This document shows positions 43,669 through 51,725 of a stretch of 64,000 nucleotides of DNA, one piece after another; the first letter of the stretch is position 1; every line of letters begins with the position of its first letter. The translations under genes and the position numbers were made by a program. The notes below the pieces were generated by a model. The model ran no database searches and was not told the origin of the DNA. It saw only the letters and a program-made list of their open reading frames with translations. This stretch comes from Roseisolibacter agri (GTDB lineage Bacteria > Gemmatimonadota > Gemmatimonadetes > Gemmatimonadales > Gemmatimonadaceae): positions 124,001 to 188,000 of the forward strand of contig NZ_BRXS01000007.1 in assembly GCF_030159095.1 (NCBI RefSeq), given 5' to 3'.

Positions 43669-44571
43669 ATGCCGCGCGTCCTCAAGTGGGGGCTCGCCAT
43701 CGTCGGCGTCCTCGTGGTCGTCCTCGGCGTCGCCGTCGGCGGCGCCTACGCGCTCTCGTCGCACCGCATGGCGAAGCGCTACACCGTCGCCGACGAGTCC
43801 GTCCCCGTGGGCACCGACAGCGCCACCCTCGCCCGCGGCCGCCACATCGCCGTCACGCGCGGCTGCGCGGACTGCCACGGCGCGGACTTCGGAGGCGCCA
43901 CCTTCATCGACGGGATGCCGTTCGCGCGCCTGTCGGGCAGCAACCTCACGACCGGCAAGGGCGGCGTGGCCTCGGGGATGACCGTCGCCGACTGGGTGCG
44001 CGCGGTGCGCCACGGCGTGGGTCGCGAGGGACGCGCGCTCCTCTTCATGCCGTCGCAGGAGTTCAACGCGCTGAGCGACGCGGACCTGGGCGCGCTCGTG
44101 TCGTACCTGCAGACCGTCGCGCCGGTGGACCGCACCGGGCCCGCGAACGCCATCGGCCCCATCGGCCGCGCGCTCTACCTGGCGGGCAAGGTCCCGCTGG
44201 TCCCGGCAGAGGTCATCGACCACACCGCGCCGCGGAAGCCGAGCCCCGCGGTTGGCCGCACGGTGGAGTACGGGCAGTATCTGGCGGTCGGCTGCACGGG
44301 CTGCCACGGCGCGAGCTTCGCCGGCGGGCCGATCCCCGGCACGCCGCCCGAGTTCCCGGCCGCGGCCAACCTCACGCCGCACGCGACCGGGCTGGCCGCG
44401 TGGACCGAGGCGGACTTCGTGCGCGCGCTGCGCACCGGGCGCCGTCCCGACGGCCGCGAGTTGAAGGCCGAGATGCCGTGGAAGAACTTCGGGAAGATGA
44501 CCGACGACGAGCTCGCGGCGATCTGGATGTACCTGCGCACGCTGCCGCCGCAGCCGACGCCGAAGGGTTGA
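43669..44571 (+). CDS. Membrane-anchored di-haem cytochrome c
   Basis: 300 aa from ATG 43669. N-terminal uncleaved anchor (about 5-28, LAIVGVLVVVLGVAVGGAY). Two haem-c sites: CADCH (about 66-70) and CTGCH (about 210-214). Distal Met candidates lie in DGMPFARL/FMPSQEF and AEMPWKNF. The second domain looks like a duplicate of the first (GRHIAVTRGCADCHGADFGG versus GQYLAVGCTGCHGASFAGG). A periplasmic electron carrier. No oxidase or dehydrogenase partner is adjacent. Confidence 0.93.
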   Translation: MPRVLKWGLAIVGVLVVVLGVAVGGAYALSSHRMAKRYTVADESVPVGTDSATLARGRHIAVTRGCADCHGADFGGATFIDGMPFARLSGSNLTTGKGGVASGMTVADWVRAVRHGVGREGRALLFMPSQEFNALSDADLGALVSYLQTVAPVDRTGPANAIGPIGRALYLAGKVPLVPAEVIDHTAPRKPSPAVGRTVEYGQYLAVGCTGCHGASFAGGPIPGTPPEFPAAANLTPHATGLAAWTEADFVRALRTGRRPDGRELKAEMPWKNFGKMTDDELAAIWMYLRTLPPQPTPKG

Positions 44572-44611
44572 GCGCGGACGCCCGGATGGGCACGTGCGTT
44601 GCCCCTCGCCC

Positions 44612-44637
44612 TCGCGCCCGGGGTCTCCCGGGCGCGA
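44612..44637 (+). terminator. 11-bp hairpin terminator after the cytochrome gene
   Basis: TCGCGCCCGGG and its exact complement around loop GTCT, followed by CCCTTTGG. It ends 20 bp before the next ATG. Confidence 0.65.
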
Positions 44638-44657
44638 CCCTTTGGTGAGGAGCACGC

Positions 44658-45014
44658 ATGACCGACCGCAGCAGCCGCGAGAGCAAGCGCGATAGCAGGC
44701 GCGACGACGAGCGCGAGATCGACCGTGGCGCCATCGAGGGTGACCGGAGCGAGTGGCTGGAGCGCTCCGCGTCCTCCGCGGGTGATCCGCTGACCGACGT
44801 CGAGAAGAAGGGGCTGAGCATCCTCGCGCAGGCGGACCCGCGCGGCGACGGCTCGATCGAGGGCGTCAGCGCGCCCAAGGAAGGCGACGTGGGCGACAAC
44901 GCGCCGATCGCCGGCTCGGCGGACAACGTCCGCCGCAACCCGCCGCTGGTCGAGGACGCGGGCCTCGGCGACGGCGGCATCTCGGCCTCGGGCGGCGCGG
45001 CTGGCGGCGCGTGA
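44658..45014 (+). CDS. Charged hypothetical protein, probably disordered
   Basis: 118 aa, ATG 44658 preceded by GAGGAG. The N-terminus is very charged (ESKRDSRRDDEREIDRGA); the rest is acidic and Gly/Ser-rich with SAPKEGDVGDNAPIAGSADN and VEDAGLGDGGIS. No cysteine, signal or membrane segment. A good ribosome-binding site and isolated position after a terminator support it. Function unknown. Confidence 0.7.
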   Translation: MTDRSSRESKRDSRRDDEREIDRGAIEGDRSEWLERSASSAGDPLTDVEKKGLSILAQADPRGDGSIEGVSAPKEGDVGDNAPIAGSADNVRRNPPLVEDAGLGDGGISASGGAAGGA

Positions 45015-45075
45015 GGCCGCGGGCGCGCGTCGGCCCGCATCGCCCACCCCGCATCGCTCCGACCCGACGCGCGAC

Positions 45076-46464
45076 GTGCCGCACTCCGATCCCACCGACG
45101 CACGCTGGCGCGCGCGGCGCCTCGCCGCGCGGCTGGCGTACGTCGTCGTCGTCCTGATCGCCACCTGGTCGGGGCTCTATCTCGATCCGAACCTCGCGCT
45201 CGCGAAGCTGCGGCTCGCGCGCGGGCTGCACCCCGGCTTCCGCCCGATGGACGTGCTCGACGCCGTCCGCAACGTGGCGCTGTTCGCGGGGCTGGGCGGC
45301 GTCTGGCTCGTGACGGGCGATCCCGCGCGACTGGGACGCGGCGTGCTCGCCGCGACGCTCGTCGGCACGGCGCTGAGCGTGGTGGCCGAGACGGCGCAGC
45401 TCTTCTCGCCGCGCCGCATGGCGAGCGTGCTGGATCTGCTCACGAACGGCGGCGGCGCGTTCCTCGGCGCCGCCGCCGTCGCGTACGCGATCGCGGTCGT
45501 CGCGCGGCGGCGCGCGCGCACGGTGGCGGCCGTCGTGCCGCACCTGCTGGTGGCCGGTCCGTACCTCGCCGCGTGCCTGTGCGAGGCATTCTCCGCGTGG
45601 GGGCGCCCCGACCTCGTGCCGGATGCGGCCGGCGGCTTCCGCACGCGGTGGCGCGCGTCGGTCGCGGACTTCCGGCTGCATCCGCATGCGCTGCCGATGT
45701 GGAGCGATCTGCTGCTGTTCGCGCCCGCCGGCTTCCTCGCGACGCGCGTGCTGATCGAGCGCGGCGCGTCGCCCGCGCGCGCGGCGACGGTCGCGACGAC
45801 GCTGGGCGCGCTGACGTGGGGCGTCGCGGAGGTGCTGCGCGGCCTGAGCGGCGCCGACCTGCGGCCGTGGGCGGTCGTGCTGCACGCGCTCGCGACGCTG
45901 CTGGGCGCCGTGTTCGCCGCGACGCTCGCCGCGCGCGAGGCGCGGGGCGCGGGGCGCGGCGTCACGCTCGCGGACCGGCTGGTGCGGCTGCGCAGCAGCG
46001 CGCGCGCGTACGTCGCGCTCCTCTTCCTCTGGAGCCTGCGGCCGTTCGCGCCGGTGACGAGCGTCGGCGAGCTGCTGGGGAAGCTCTCGTGGGACGCGCT
46101 CGTGCCGCTGCGCGCGCTGGCGGGTCTCTGGTCGCTGCACAGCGTGGCCGACGTCGCGGTCGGCTTCCTCCTCTATCTGCCGGTGGGCGCGTGGTTCTCG
46201 GTGCGCACGCGCGCCGACGGACGCACGCCGCGCGCGCCCTGGTGGGGCCTCGCGCTCGCGGTCGCCACCGAGGTCGCGCAGATCGCGATCCGCGGCCGCG
46301 ACTTCGACATCACCGACGTGATGGTGCAGGGCGCGGGCGTGCTGGTGGGCTGGGCGATCGTGCGCCGCGCCGACGCGCGGCGTGACCGGTTGCAGCTCAC
46401 CGCGCAGCGCGAGGCGGTCATGCCCGGGACGCGCGCCGCGCGCACTCAGAGCGCGCTCGGATAG
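45076..46464 (+). CDS. Membrane protein with three VanZ-like repeats
   Basis: 462 aa, GTG start. About 12 hydrophobic segments. Three units repeat the VanZ pattern of a helix, a Glu-containing helix, a D-x-x-x-N/H-type helix and a Gly-rich helix. Unit one (about 55-140) has VRNVALFAGLGG, VVAETAQLF and DLLTNGGGAFLG. Unit two (about 205-285) has WSDLLLFAPAGF, GVAEVLRG and LHALATLLGAVF. Unit three (about 355-440) has VADVAVGFLLYLPVG, ATEVAQI and DITDVMVQGAGVLVG. VanZ proteins confer low-level teicoplanin resistance in enterococci; most homologues are uncharacterised. Its tail overlaps the convergent esterase gene by 19 bp. Confidence 0.82.
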   Translation: MPHSDPTDARWRARRLAARLAYVVVVLIATWSGLYLDPNLALAKLRLARGLHPGFRPMDVLDAVRNVALFAGLGGVWLVTGDPARLGRGVLAATLVGTALSVVAETAQLFSPRRMASVLDLLTNGGGAFLGAAAVAYAIAVVARRRARTVAAVVPHLLVAGPYLAACLCEAFSAWGRPDLVPDAAGGFRTRWRASVADFRLHPHALPMWSDLLLFAPAGFLATRVLIERGASPARAATVATTLGALTWGVAEVLRGLSGADLRPWAVVLHALATLLGAVFAATLAAREARGAGRGVTLADRLVRLRSSARAYVALLFLWSLRPFAPVTSVGELLGKLSWDALVPLRALAGLWSLHSVADVAVGFLLYLPVGAWFSVRTRADGRTPRAPWWGLALAVATEVAQIAIRGRDFDITDVMVQGAGVLVGWAIVRRADARRDRLQLTAQREAVMPGTRAARTQSALG

Positions 46465-47798
46465 GTCTCGGGCGGCTCGTCGGCGGTCCAGGTGCCGGCG
46501 CGCTCCAGCGGGTGCACCGCGCGCGACTCGTCGAAGTGGTACAGGACGTCGAACTGCCGCCCGACGCGCGCGTGGAAGTAGTGGCTCTGGCGCTCCGTGC
46601 GCGGGCGGTAGATGACGCCGATCGCGCGCTCGAGCAGCGCCGTGTCGAGCGCGGCGCGCGCGGCGTCGGCGGCCGCGCTGCCGCGCAGCGGCACCACGCA
46701 GCGCGGCGGCGCGGCGTCGTGCAGCGCGCGCTCGATGCTGCCGGGGAGCGACGGGTTCACCTTCATCCGCTGCGCCGCGTCGCCCCAGTCGTGCGCGGCG
46801 GTCACCGTGCCGGTGTGCGTCGTGAAGCCGACGAGCACCGCGTCGTCGCCGTGCCGCTCGCGCGCGAGCTGGCCGAGGTTGATCTCGCCGCCCGCACCCA
46901 TCTCGGTGGCGCGCGCGTCGCCGAGGTGGGAGTTGTGCGCCCACACGACGACCTTGCCCTCGCGCCCCTTCGCGCGCAGGTGCTGCACCAGCGCGTCGAG
47001 CGTGTCGGCCATGTGCGTGTCGCGCAGGTTCCAGCTCGACACGCGCCCGTGGAACATGCTCCGGTAGTAGCGCTCCGCGTCGAGCACCAGCCGCGCGTTC
47101 TGCTCGGCCGAGAAGAAGTCGTCGGCCGCGTCGTCGGCGTCGCGTGCGTCGTCGGCGTCGGCGTCGGGTGCACGGCGGCGGAGGTCGACCAGCTGCTGCA
47201 CGACCGCGTCCTCGCAGCTCTGCGACAGGTCGAAGCTGGCCGCGTAGCCGTACTGCTGCGGGTCCTCGCCGAAGTGGTCGAAGCACGCGTAGCGGTAGCG
47301 CGCGCGGCGCGCGGCGTCGGGGTCGGTCTCGTCCAGGTAGCGCAGCACCTCGTCGATGGACGCGTGCAGGCTGTAGAGGTCGAGCCCGTAGAAGCCGGCG
47401 GCGCGCTCGCGCCCGACACGCTGGTTGTGCGCGCGCAGCGTGTCGAGCAGCCGCACGACGTCGGTGTTGCGCCACATCCACTGCGGAAAGCGGCGGAACC
47501 CGCCGAGCGCGTCGGCCGCCGTCGCGTCGCGGCCGCGGCCGCGCACCCAGTGGTTGGCGCGGTCGGAGTCCGGCCAGTCGCCCTCGACCGCGACCGCGTC
47601 GAAGCCGCGCTCGACGATGAGCCGGCGCGTGATGGCGGCGCGGGCCGCGTAGAACTCGTGCGTGCCGTGCGAGCCCTCGCCCAGCAGCACGAGCCGGCGG
47701 TCGCCGACGACGTCGAGGAGCGTGTCGTGGTCCGAGTCGTCGCCCGTGAGCGGGCGCGCGGCGTCGCGCAGGGCGGTGGCGAGGTGCGGGTCGGTCAT
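46446..47798 (-). CDS. Erythromycin esterase family protein
   Basis: 450 aa from the ATG at 47798; a TTG six codons upstream is an unlikely alternative. Diagnostic motifs: LVLLGEGSHGTHEFY with catalytic-site Glu and His, VAVEGDWPDS, GFYGLDLYSL, KVVVWAHNSHLGDARAT and FTTHTGTVTAAHDWG. A low-complexity Asp/Ala stretch (ADADDARDADDAADD) interrupts the middle. The family includes EreA/EreB macrolide esterases and many succinoglycan-biosynthesis-type proteins of unknown substrate, so resistance cannot be assumed. Confidence 0.9.
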   Translation of the reverse strand: MTDPHLATALRDAARPLTGDDSDHDTLLDVVGDRRLVLLGEGSHGTHEFYAARAAITRRLIVERGFDAVAVEGDWPDSDRANHWVRGRGRDATAADALGGFRRFPQWMWRNTDVVRLLDTLRAHNQRVGRERAAGFYGLDLYSLHASIDEVLRYLDETDPDAARRARYRYACFDHFGEDPQQYGYAASFDLSQSCEDAVVQQLVDLRRRAPDADADDARDADDAADDFFSAEQNARLVLDAERYYRSMFHGRVSSWNLRDTHMADTLDALVQHLRAKGREGKVVVWAHNSHLGDARATEMGAGGEINLGQLARERHGDDAVLVGFTTHTGTVTAAHDWGDAAQRMKVNPSLPGSIERALHDAAPPRCVVPLRGSAAADAARAALDTALLERAIGVIYRPRTERQSHYFHARVGRQFDVLYHFDESRAVHPLERAGTWTADEPPETYPSAL

Positions 47799-47832
47799 GC
47801 CCGCGCCGTCGTGCAAGACGCGTTCTGCGGCG

Positions 47833-49230
47833 CTATGCGTGGTGGAGCCGGCGCAGCTCGCCGGCCAGCCGGTGCCGCACGCGGAGGCCGAGCACGACGC
47901 CCACGGCGGCGAGCCCGGCGACGAGCCCGAGCCAGAGCCCGGCCGGCCCCATTCCGCGCTGCAGCCCCAGCCAGACGCCGATCGGCAGCCCGACGAGCCA
48001 GAAGCCGACGACGTTGACGACCATCGGGACGCGTGTGTCGCCGACGCCGCGCAGCACGCCGAGCGAGACGACCTGCAGCCCGTCGAACACCTGGAAGATG
48101 CCGGCGAGCGGGATGAGCGTCGCCGCGACGGCGACGACGGCGGCGTCGGGCGTGTAGAGCCGCGCCAGCGCGCGCGGCGCGAGCAGCAGCACGACCGCGC
48201 TCACGAGCATGAAGCCGATGCCCCAGACCATCGCCGCCTTCGCCGCGCGGCGCGCGCCCGCCGCGTCGCCGGCGCCCACCGCGTGCCCCACGCGCACCGC
48301 CGCCGCCGCGCCGACGCCGAGCGGCACCATGAAGGTGAGCGACGCGAGGTTGATGGTCGCCTGGTGACCCGCCATCGCGACGGTGCCCAGGCGGCCCATG
48401 AGCAGCCCGATCGCGCCGAACGCGCTGAACTCGAGCAGCTGCTGCGCGCCGATCGGCACGCCGATGCGCGCCAGCCGCCAGAGCGCGGCCGGTCGCGCGG
48501 AGTCGCGGAGCCACGGACGCAGCGCGTGCCGCAGGCGCGGCCACGCGGCGGCGAGCAGCAGCAGCGCCATCGCCCAGCGCGACAGCGTGGTGGCGACGGC
48601 GCTGCCGTCGGTGCCGAGCGCGGGAAGCCCGAGGTGACCGAAGATGAGCGCCCAGTCGAGCCCCGCGTTCAGCACGTTGGCGATCACGATCGTGAGCACG
48701 ATCGCGCGCGTCTGCGCCATCGCCTGCAGCGTCTGGCGGAAGACGACGAAGCCGAGCCACGCCGGGATCGCCGGGATCGAGAGCCAGACGAAGCGCGACG
48801 CGGCGTCGATCACCTCCGCCGGCTGGCCGAACGCGCGCAGCACCGCGGCGCTCGGCACCATCAGCAGCGCCGTGGGGACGGTGAGGAGGAGCGCGAGCAG
48901 GACGCCGCGCTGCACGCCGTGCGCGATCGCGTCGTGGTCGCGCGCGCCGACGGCCTGCGCGACCACCGGATCGAGCGCCATCAGCATCCCGGTGGCGAAC
49001 GCGGTGACGTTGAAGAAGTAGAGGTTTCCCAGCGCGACGGCGGCGAGGGCGGACGCGGAGAGCCGACCGACCATCATCGTGTCGACGACGCCCATCAGCA
49101 TCAGGCCGACCTGCACCATCGCGACCGGCACGGCCAGCCGGCGCGTCGCCGCGAGCTCGGTGCGCCACGCCTGGCCGGGCGTGGGCGTGCGCGGCGGCGC
49201 GTCGTGGTCGGCGGGGGCGGGGAGGGCCAT
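47833..49230 (-). CDS. MATE-family efflux transporter
   Basis: 465 aa from the ATG at 49230. Twelve helices in two bundles. The start is typical (LAVPVAMVQVGLMLMGVVDTMMVGRLSA split over helix 1), then ALDPVVAQAVGARD, RQTLQAMAQTRAIV, and in the second half IGVPIGAQQLLEFSAFGAIG and HQATINLASLTFMVPLG. Asp in helix 1 (VDTMMVG) is present as in NorM-type exporters. It should export cationic drugs in exchange for Na+ or H+. It is 34 bp downstream of the esterase start; the CPBP gene is divergent. Confidence 0.94.
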   Translation of the reverse strand: MALPAPADHDAPPRTPTPGQAWRTELAATRRLAVPVAMVQVGLMLMGVVDTMMVGRLSASALAAVALGNLYFFNVTAFATGMLMALDPVVAQAVGARDHDAIAHGVQRGVLLALLLTVPTALLMVPSAAVLRAFGQPAEVIDAASRFVWLSIPAIPAWLGFVVFRQTLQAMAQTRAIVLTIVIANVLNAGLDWALIFGHLGLPALGTDGSAVATTLSRWAMALLLLAAAWPRLRHALRPWLRDSARPAALWRLARIGVPIGAQQLLEFSAFGAIGLLMGRLGTVAMAGHQATINLASLTFMVPLGVGAAAAVRVGHAVGAGDAAGARRAAKAAMVWGIGFMLVSAVVLLLAPRALARLYTPDAAVVAVAATLIPLAGIFQVFDGLQVVSLGVLRGVGDTRVPMVVNVVGFWLVGLPIGVWLGLQRGMGPAGLWLGLVAGLAAVGVVLGLRVRHRLAGELRRLHHA

Positions 49231-49276
49231 GCGCGAACCGTAGCGGCGCCCCGAATCCCCGCGCAACGCGACCTCG

Positions 49277-49282
49277 TAGGTT
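49277..49282 (+). promoter_or_regulatory. TAGGTT -10 element, leaderless CPBP mRNA
   Basis: TAGGTT ends seven bases before ATG 49290, where transcription is expected to begin. The same hexamer is the proposed -10 of the cold-shock gene. No -35 consensus and no Shine-Dalgarno sequence. Confidence 0.5.
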
Positions 49283-49289
49283 CCAGCAC

Positions 49290-50072
49290 ATGTCCACCGC
49301 CTCGCCCGCCGCCCTCCTCGGCAAACCCGCCTCCTCGGGCTCCTCGTACTGGGCGCTGAGCCGCGCGCCGCGGTACAGCCTCACCTTCGCCCTGCCGCTG
49401 CTGGTGGCCTACGAGGCGCTGGCCGCGCTGCTCGGCGGCGCCGGTGGGGGCGGGCTGCGCAACGGCGCCGACGTCTGGCTCAAGACGCCCTTCGTCGCGC
49501 TGCTCGGCCCCCACGGGCCGCTGGCGTTCGGCGTCGTGATCGTGGCGATCGCGCTGGCGCTGGTGATCCGCGACCTGCGGCGCACGCGCCAGCCGCTGCG
49601 CGGCGACGTGTTCGCGGGAATGCTGGTGGAGTCGGCGGTGATGGCGGTCGTGTGCGGCCTCGCGGTGGGGATGGCGACCGCGCGGCTGATGCAGACGCTC
49701 CCGGGCCTGGTGATCGCGGCCGAGCCGATCGCGCGTCTCGGCGTCGCGTCGAAGCTGATGATCGCGCTCGGCGCGGGGCTGTACGAGGAGCTGCTGTTCC
49801 GCGTCGTGCTCGTGTCGGGGCTGATGTGGCTCGCGAAGCGCGCGATCGGCCTCGGGCCCGCGGCCTCCGCGCTCATGGCGACGGTCGGCGGCGCGATCAT
49901 CTTCGCGCTCGCGCACCACATCGGTGCGTACGGCGAGCCGCTGACGGCGCAGGCGTTCACCTTCCGCGTGCTGGCGGGGCTCTTCTTCAGCGGGCTGTAC
50001 GTGCTGCGCGGGTTCGGGATCACGGCGTGGACGCACGCGCTGTACGACGTGATGGTCCTCGTGATTCGATGA
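49290..50072 (+). CDS. CPBP-family intramembrane metalloprotease
   Basis: 260 aa. Eight hydrophobic segments. The Abi/CAAX-protease motifs are all present: GLYEELLFRVVL (about 163-174), FALAHHIGAYGE (about 205-216) and AWTHALYDVMV near the C-terminus. These Glu and His residues bind the metal in Rce1-like glutamic/metallo proteases. Bacterial members process unknown membrane substrates or serve in self-immunity; nothing beside it indicates a bacteriocin. Its stop lies at the edge of a palindromic repeat. Confidence 0.92.
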   Translation: MSTASPAALLGKPASSGSSYWALSRAPRYSLTFALPLLVAYEALAALLGGAGGGGLRNGADVWLKTPFVALLGPHGPLAFGVVIVAIALALVIRDLRRTRQPLRGDVFAGMLVESAVMAVVCGLAVGMATARLMQTLPGLVIAAEPIARLGVASKLMIALGAGLYEELLFRVVLVSGLMWLAKRAIGLGPAASALMATVGGAIIFALAHHIGAYGEPLTAQAFTFRVLAGLFFSGLYVLRGFGITAWTHALYDVMVLVIR

Positions 50073-50240
50073 GGCGGAGGACGGAACGACGGAGGACGAG
50101 GAAGCGGAGGACGGAAGGGCGTGAAACGATACGGCGGACACTTCGAGCTCGAAGCTTCGAGCCGGAAGGTCCGCCTCACCGTTTCACGCAGTATCGTTCT
50201 CCGCAGGTCCGTCCTCCGCCGTTCCGTCCTCCGCCGTTCA
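50071..50240. repeat. Palindromic repeat family B, full copy
   Basis: Arms of about 70 nt (50071-50140 and 50168-50240) are imperfect inverted repeats (GGCGGAGGACGGAAC in each) around a centre that contains the palindrome TTCGAGCTCGAA. Half of it recurs at 34348-34402. It fills the gap between the CPBP and M28 genes and ends eight bases before the M28 start codon. Confidence 0.8.
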
Positions 50241-50247
50241 GACTCAC

Positions 50248-51318
50248 ATGCGCTCGCGTCTCCTCCTTCCTCTCGTTCTCCTCGCGACGGGGTGTGCTGC
50301 CGCAACGGTGGGTGCGCCGTCCGGCACCAGCGATCGCGTTTCCGCCGCCGACGTGCAGGAGCTGGTGTCGGCGCTGGCCGCGGACTCGATGGAGGGGCGC
50401 GCGACCGGGCGGCCCGGCTCGATGCGCGCCGCGCGCCTCATCGCGGAGCGGTTCGCGCGCTACGGCGTGAAGGCGGCGGGCGACAGCGGGTACGTGCAGC
50501 GCGTGCCGATGGTCGCGACGGTGGGGCGCAACGGGCGGCCGGCCGTCGCGCTGGCGCCGAGCTTCGCGGCGCTCGACACGGTGGCGGCGGGGCGGCGGCT
50601 CGTGGGCGGCAACGTCCTCGCGATCCTCGAGGGGAGCGATCCGGTGCTGCGCGACTCGGCCATCCTGGTGGGCGCGCACTACGACCACCTGGGCATCGGC
50701 GCGCCGGTCGACGGCGACTCGATCTTCAACGGCGCGGACGACGACGCGTCCGGGACCGCGGCCGTGATGCTGGTGGCGCGCGCGCTCGCCTCGGGCCCGC
50801 GGCCGAAGCGGACGATCGTCTTCGGCGCGTTCACCGGCGAGGAGGTCGGGCTGGTCGGCACGCGCTGGTACATCCGCAACCCGGCGGTGCCGCTCGCGCG
50901 TACGGTCGCCGACTTCGAGATCGAGATGATCGGGCGGCCCGACTCGCTGGCGGGCGGCGCGGGGAAGGCGTGGCTGACCGGCTACGATCGCTCGACGATG
51001 GGGGAGCGGCTGGCCGCGGCCGGGATCCCGCTCGTGGCCGATCCGCGGCCGGCGCAGAACTTCTTCCAGCGCAGCGACAACATCGCCTTCGCGTATCTCG
51101 GCATTCCGGCGCACACGATCTCCACGTTCAACCTGCACGGCGACTACCACACCGTGAACGACGAGGCGGACCGGCTGGACTACGCGCACATGGCGCGCGT
51201 GGTGGAGTCGACCATTCGCGCGGTTCGCCTGCTGGCCGACGGCGCGGCGCCGCAGTGGAAGCCCGGGCAGAAGCCCGAGGCGCCGGCGGGGATGCGCGAG
51301 CGGCTCGGCATTCCCTGA
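50248..51318 (+). CDS. Lipoprotein M28-family zinc aminopeptidase
   Basis: 356 aa. Lipobox LLATGC (Cys16). The M28 domain has all metal ligands in order: GAHYDHLG (about 143-150), NGADDDASGTA, FTGEEVGLVG with catalytic Glu pair, and DYHTVNDEAD near the end. IVFGAFTGEEVGL and IEMIGRP are typical. It should remove N-terminal residues from peptides in the periplasm. Its start is immediately behind the palindromic element, so mRNA structure may affect translation. Confidence 0.93.
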   Translation: MRSRLLLPLVLLATGCAAATVGAPSGTSDRVSAADVQELVSALAADSMEGRATGRPGSMRAARLIAERFARYGVKAAGDSGYVQRVPMVATVGRNGRPAVALAPSFAALDTVAAGRRLVGGNVLAILEGSDPVLRDSAILVGAHYDHLGIGAPVDGDSIFNGADDDASGTAAVMLVARALASGPRPKRTIVFGAFTGEEVGLVGTRWYIRNPAVPLARTVADFEIEMIGRPDSLAGGAGKAWLTGYDRSTMGERLAAAGIPLVADPRPAQNFFQRSDNIAFAYLGIPAHTISTFNLHGDYHTVNDEADRLDYAHMARVVESTIRAVRLLADGAAPQWKPGQKPEAPAGMRERLGIP

Positions 51319-51350
51319 TCCCGGCCAGCGTTCATCCCCGGAAAGACGAA

Positions 51351-51386
51351 ACGGCGAGACCGCGCAGGCTGCGCTGGTCTCGCCGT
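51351..51386. terminator. Bidirectional hairpin terminator
   Basis: ACGGCGAGACC and its exact complement, with a further inner GCGCA/TGCGC stem. It lies between convergent genes ending at 51318 and 51412. Confidence 0.7.
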
Positions 51387-51411
51387 TCGTGCGTCGCGGG
51401 GCGACGAGGCG

Positions 51412-51681
51412 TCAGTGCGCCGGAGCGGGCGTCGCCGCCGGAGCGGTGCTGTGCCCGGTGGGCGTGCCGCCGTGCGTCCCGGCCGACGCGCCGTGCGACG
51501 CGTCCGCGTGCGGGTACGTCCGCATCATCAGGTCGGTCGGGTGACGGTACGTCTTCGTGTGGATGTAGAACGCCGTCAGGAACGTGGCGACGGCGCCGAG
51601 GACCGTCAGCAGCGCCGCACCCCATCCGCCCTTCTTGAAGGGGACGTGACGGTTGGGGGGGAGCACGGGCGAGGACGCCAT
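51412..51681 (-). CDS. Small single-pass membrane protein
   Basis: 89 aa from the ATG at 51681. One helix at about 20-40 (WGAALLTVLGAVATFLTAFYI) and a C-terminal tail rich in His, Thr, Pro and Ala (TYPHADASHG, HGGTPTGHS, PAH). No family is recognised. The helix flanked by basic FKKGG suggests an N-in, C-out orientation. It lies 44 bp downstream of the polymerase gene on the same strand. Confidence 0.68.
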   Translation of the reverse strand: MASSPVLPPNRHVPFKKGGWGAALLTVLGAVATFLTAFYIHTKTYRHPTDLMMRTYPHADASHGASAGTHGGTPTGHSTAPAATPAPAH

Positions 51682-51725
51682 GGGAGCGTGCGGGTTCGGG
51701 TCGTGGATGGTGGAACGCGTCGAAT

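Noticed and set aside
46446-47798. Macrolide-resistance gene
   Set aside because: The family is right, but most members do not act on macrolides and no resistance context is present.
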